NCBI GenBank assembly: GCA_937897785.1
Contig: CALCNB010000319.1
Span: 1 to 7,353 of the forward strand
Reading direction: 5' to 3'
DNA: 7,353 nucleotides
Source: an uncultured Cellvibrionales bacterium
Lineage (GTDB): Bacteria > Pseudomonadota > Gammaproteobacteria > Pseudomonadales > UBA7434
Shown: positions 7,044 to 7,353 of the stretch, piece by piece
Numbering within the stretch: position 1 is the stretch's first letter
Layout of the letters: every line of letters begins with the position of its first letter
The notes under the pieces: model-generated
Database searches by the model: none
Seen by the model: the letters and a program-made list of their open reading frames with translations, nothing else
Told to the model about the DNA's origin: nothing
Program-made: the position numbers and the translations under genes

Positions 7044-7353
7044 TTAAAAGTTATCTTTCCACTCTCGAATAGCGGCAAACACTTCATCGCCGATTAAATT
7101 CTTTTTATTTAATCGCTTGCTAGCTGCCGCGATCACTGCCGTTTTATCGTAGCGCAAGAATGGATTGGTTGCGAGTTCATCGGCTAACAGTGACGGTACG
7201 GTGGGAATGTTACTCGCTCGTTGTTGGCTAACAGTTTTGACTCGCTGTGCTAATGCCAGGTTGTCGGGTTCAACGATTTTTGCAAAGTTGAGATTGACTT
7301 GTGTGTATTCATGGGCACAATGAATACGGGTATCTTGTGGCAATGCTTTTAGT
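7044..7353 (-). CDS. gloB: Hydroxyacylglutathione hydrolase (glyoxalase II), C-terminal part; 5' end outside window
   Basis: Cytoplasmic enzyme that hydrolyses S-D-lactoylglutathione to D-lactate and glutathione, the second step of methylglyoxal detoxification. Only the last 102 codons are visible; the frame runs open to the right edge, so the TTG near 7343 (codon Leu in LKALPQDT) is internal and not the start. CAHEYT (His codon at 7313-7311) carries the last metal-binding histidine of the metallo-beta-lactamase fold. The following helical domain matches E. coli GloB in order: NLNFA, then VKTVSQQRA, IPTVPSLLADE and NPFLRYD. The ending REWKDNF keeps the Arg-x-x-Lys pair used to bind glutathione (Arg codon 7067-7065, Lys codon 7058-7056). 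The main catalytic motif THxHxDH lies outside the window. It is separated by 67 bp from the peptidase gene on the same strand; a metabolic link to it is not evident. Confidence 0.95.
   Translation of the reverse strand, partial: LKALPQDTRIHCAHEYTQVNLNFAKIVEPDNLALAQRVKTVSQQRASNIPTVPSLLADELATNPFLRYDKTAVIAAASKRLNKKNLIGDEVFAAIREWKDNF

Noticed and set aside
7044..7343. A separate small protein of 99 residues starting at a TTG
   Set aside because: The frame continues upstream to the window edge and the peptide aligns with the C-terminal domain of GloB, so the TTG is an internal leucine codon.

Overview
The window is a tightly packed, all-minus-strand stretch from a Gram-negative bacterium, most likely a gammaproteobacterium. 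The support is a GloB-type glyoxalase II tail, an OppA that follows the E. coli/Salmonella protein motif by motif, and lipoprotein signals of the Gram-negative type. Moderate G+C and the protein style suggest an environmental or marine lineage, but nothing here fixes the genus.

Layout, read along the minus strand from the right edge: the C-terminal 102 codons of gloB (7353-7044, 5' end outside the window); a 67-bp gap with no convincing terminator or promoter; a lipoprotein M3 (thimet oligopeptidase-like) zinc metallopeptidase (6976-4928); a lipoprotein oligopeptide-binding protein, OppA (4938-3304, overlapping the peptidase by 11 bp); permeases OppB (3303-2374, abutting oppA with no gap) and OppC (2368-1475, 5-bp gap); and a fused two-domain ABC ATPase equivalent to OppD plus OppF (from 1461, 13-bp gap), cut by the left edge after 487 codons. 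No stretch over 300 bp lacks a gene.

The five transport and peptidase genes read as one unit. The surface or periplasmic M3 peptidase would trim peptides, OppA would capture them, OppB/OppC would form the channel, and the fused ATPase would drive import. The lipobox +2 residues differ (Asn in the peptidase, Asp in OppA). By the E. coli Lol rule this would put the peptidase in the outer membrane and hold OppA at the inner membrane beside its permease.

No wholly new system is visible. The most distinctive points are the coupling of a lipoprotein peptidase to the permease, the OppDF fusion with an A8 tract exactly in its linker, two long exact DNA repeats between its two ATPase halves, and the absence from OppA of the cysteine pair that forms the enterobacterial disulfide.
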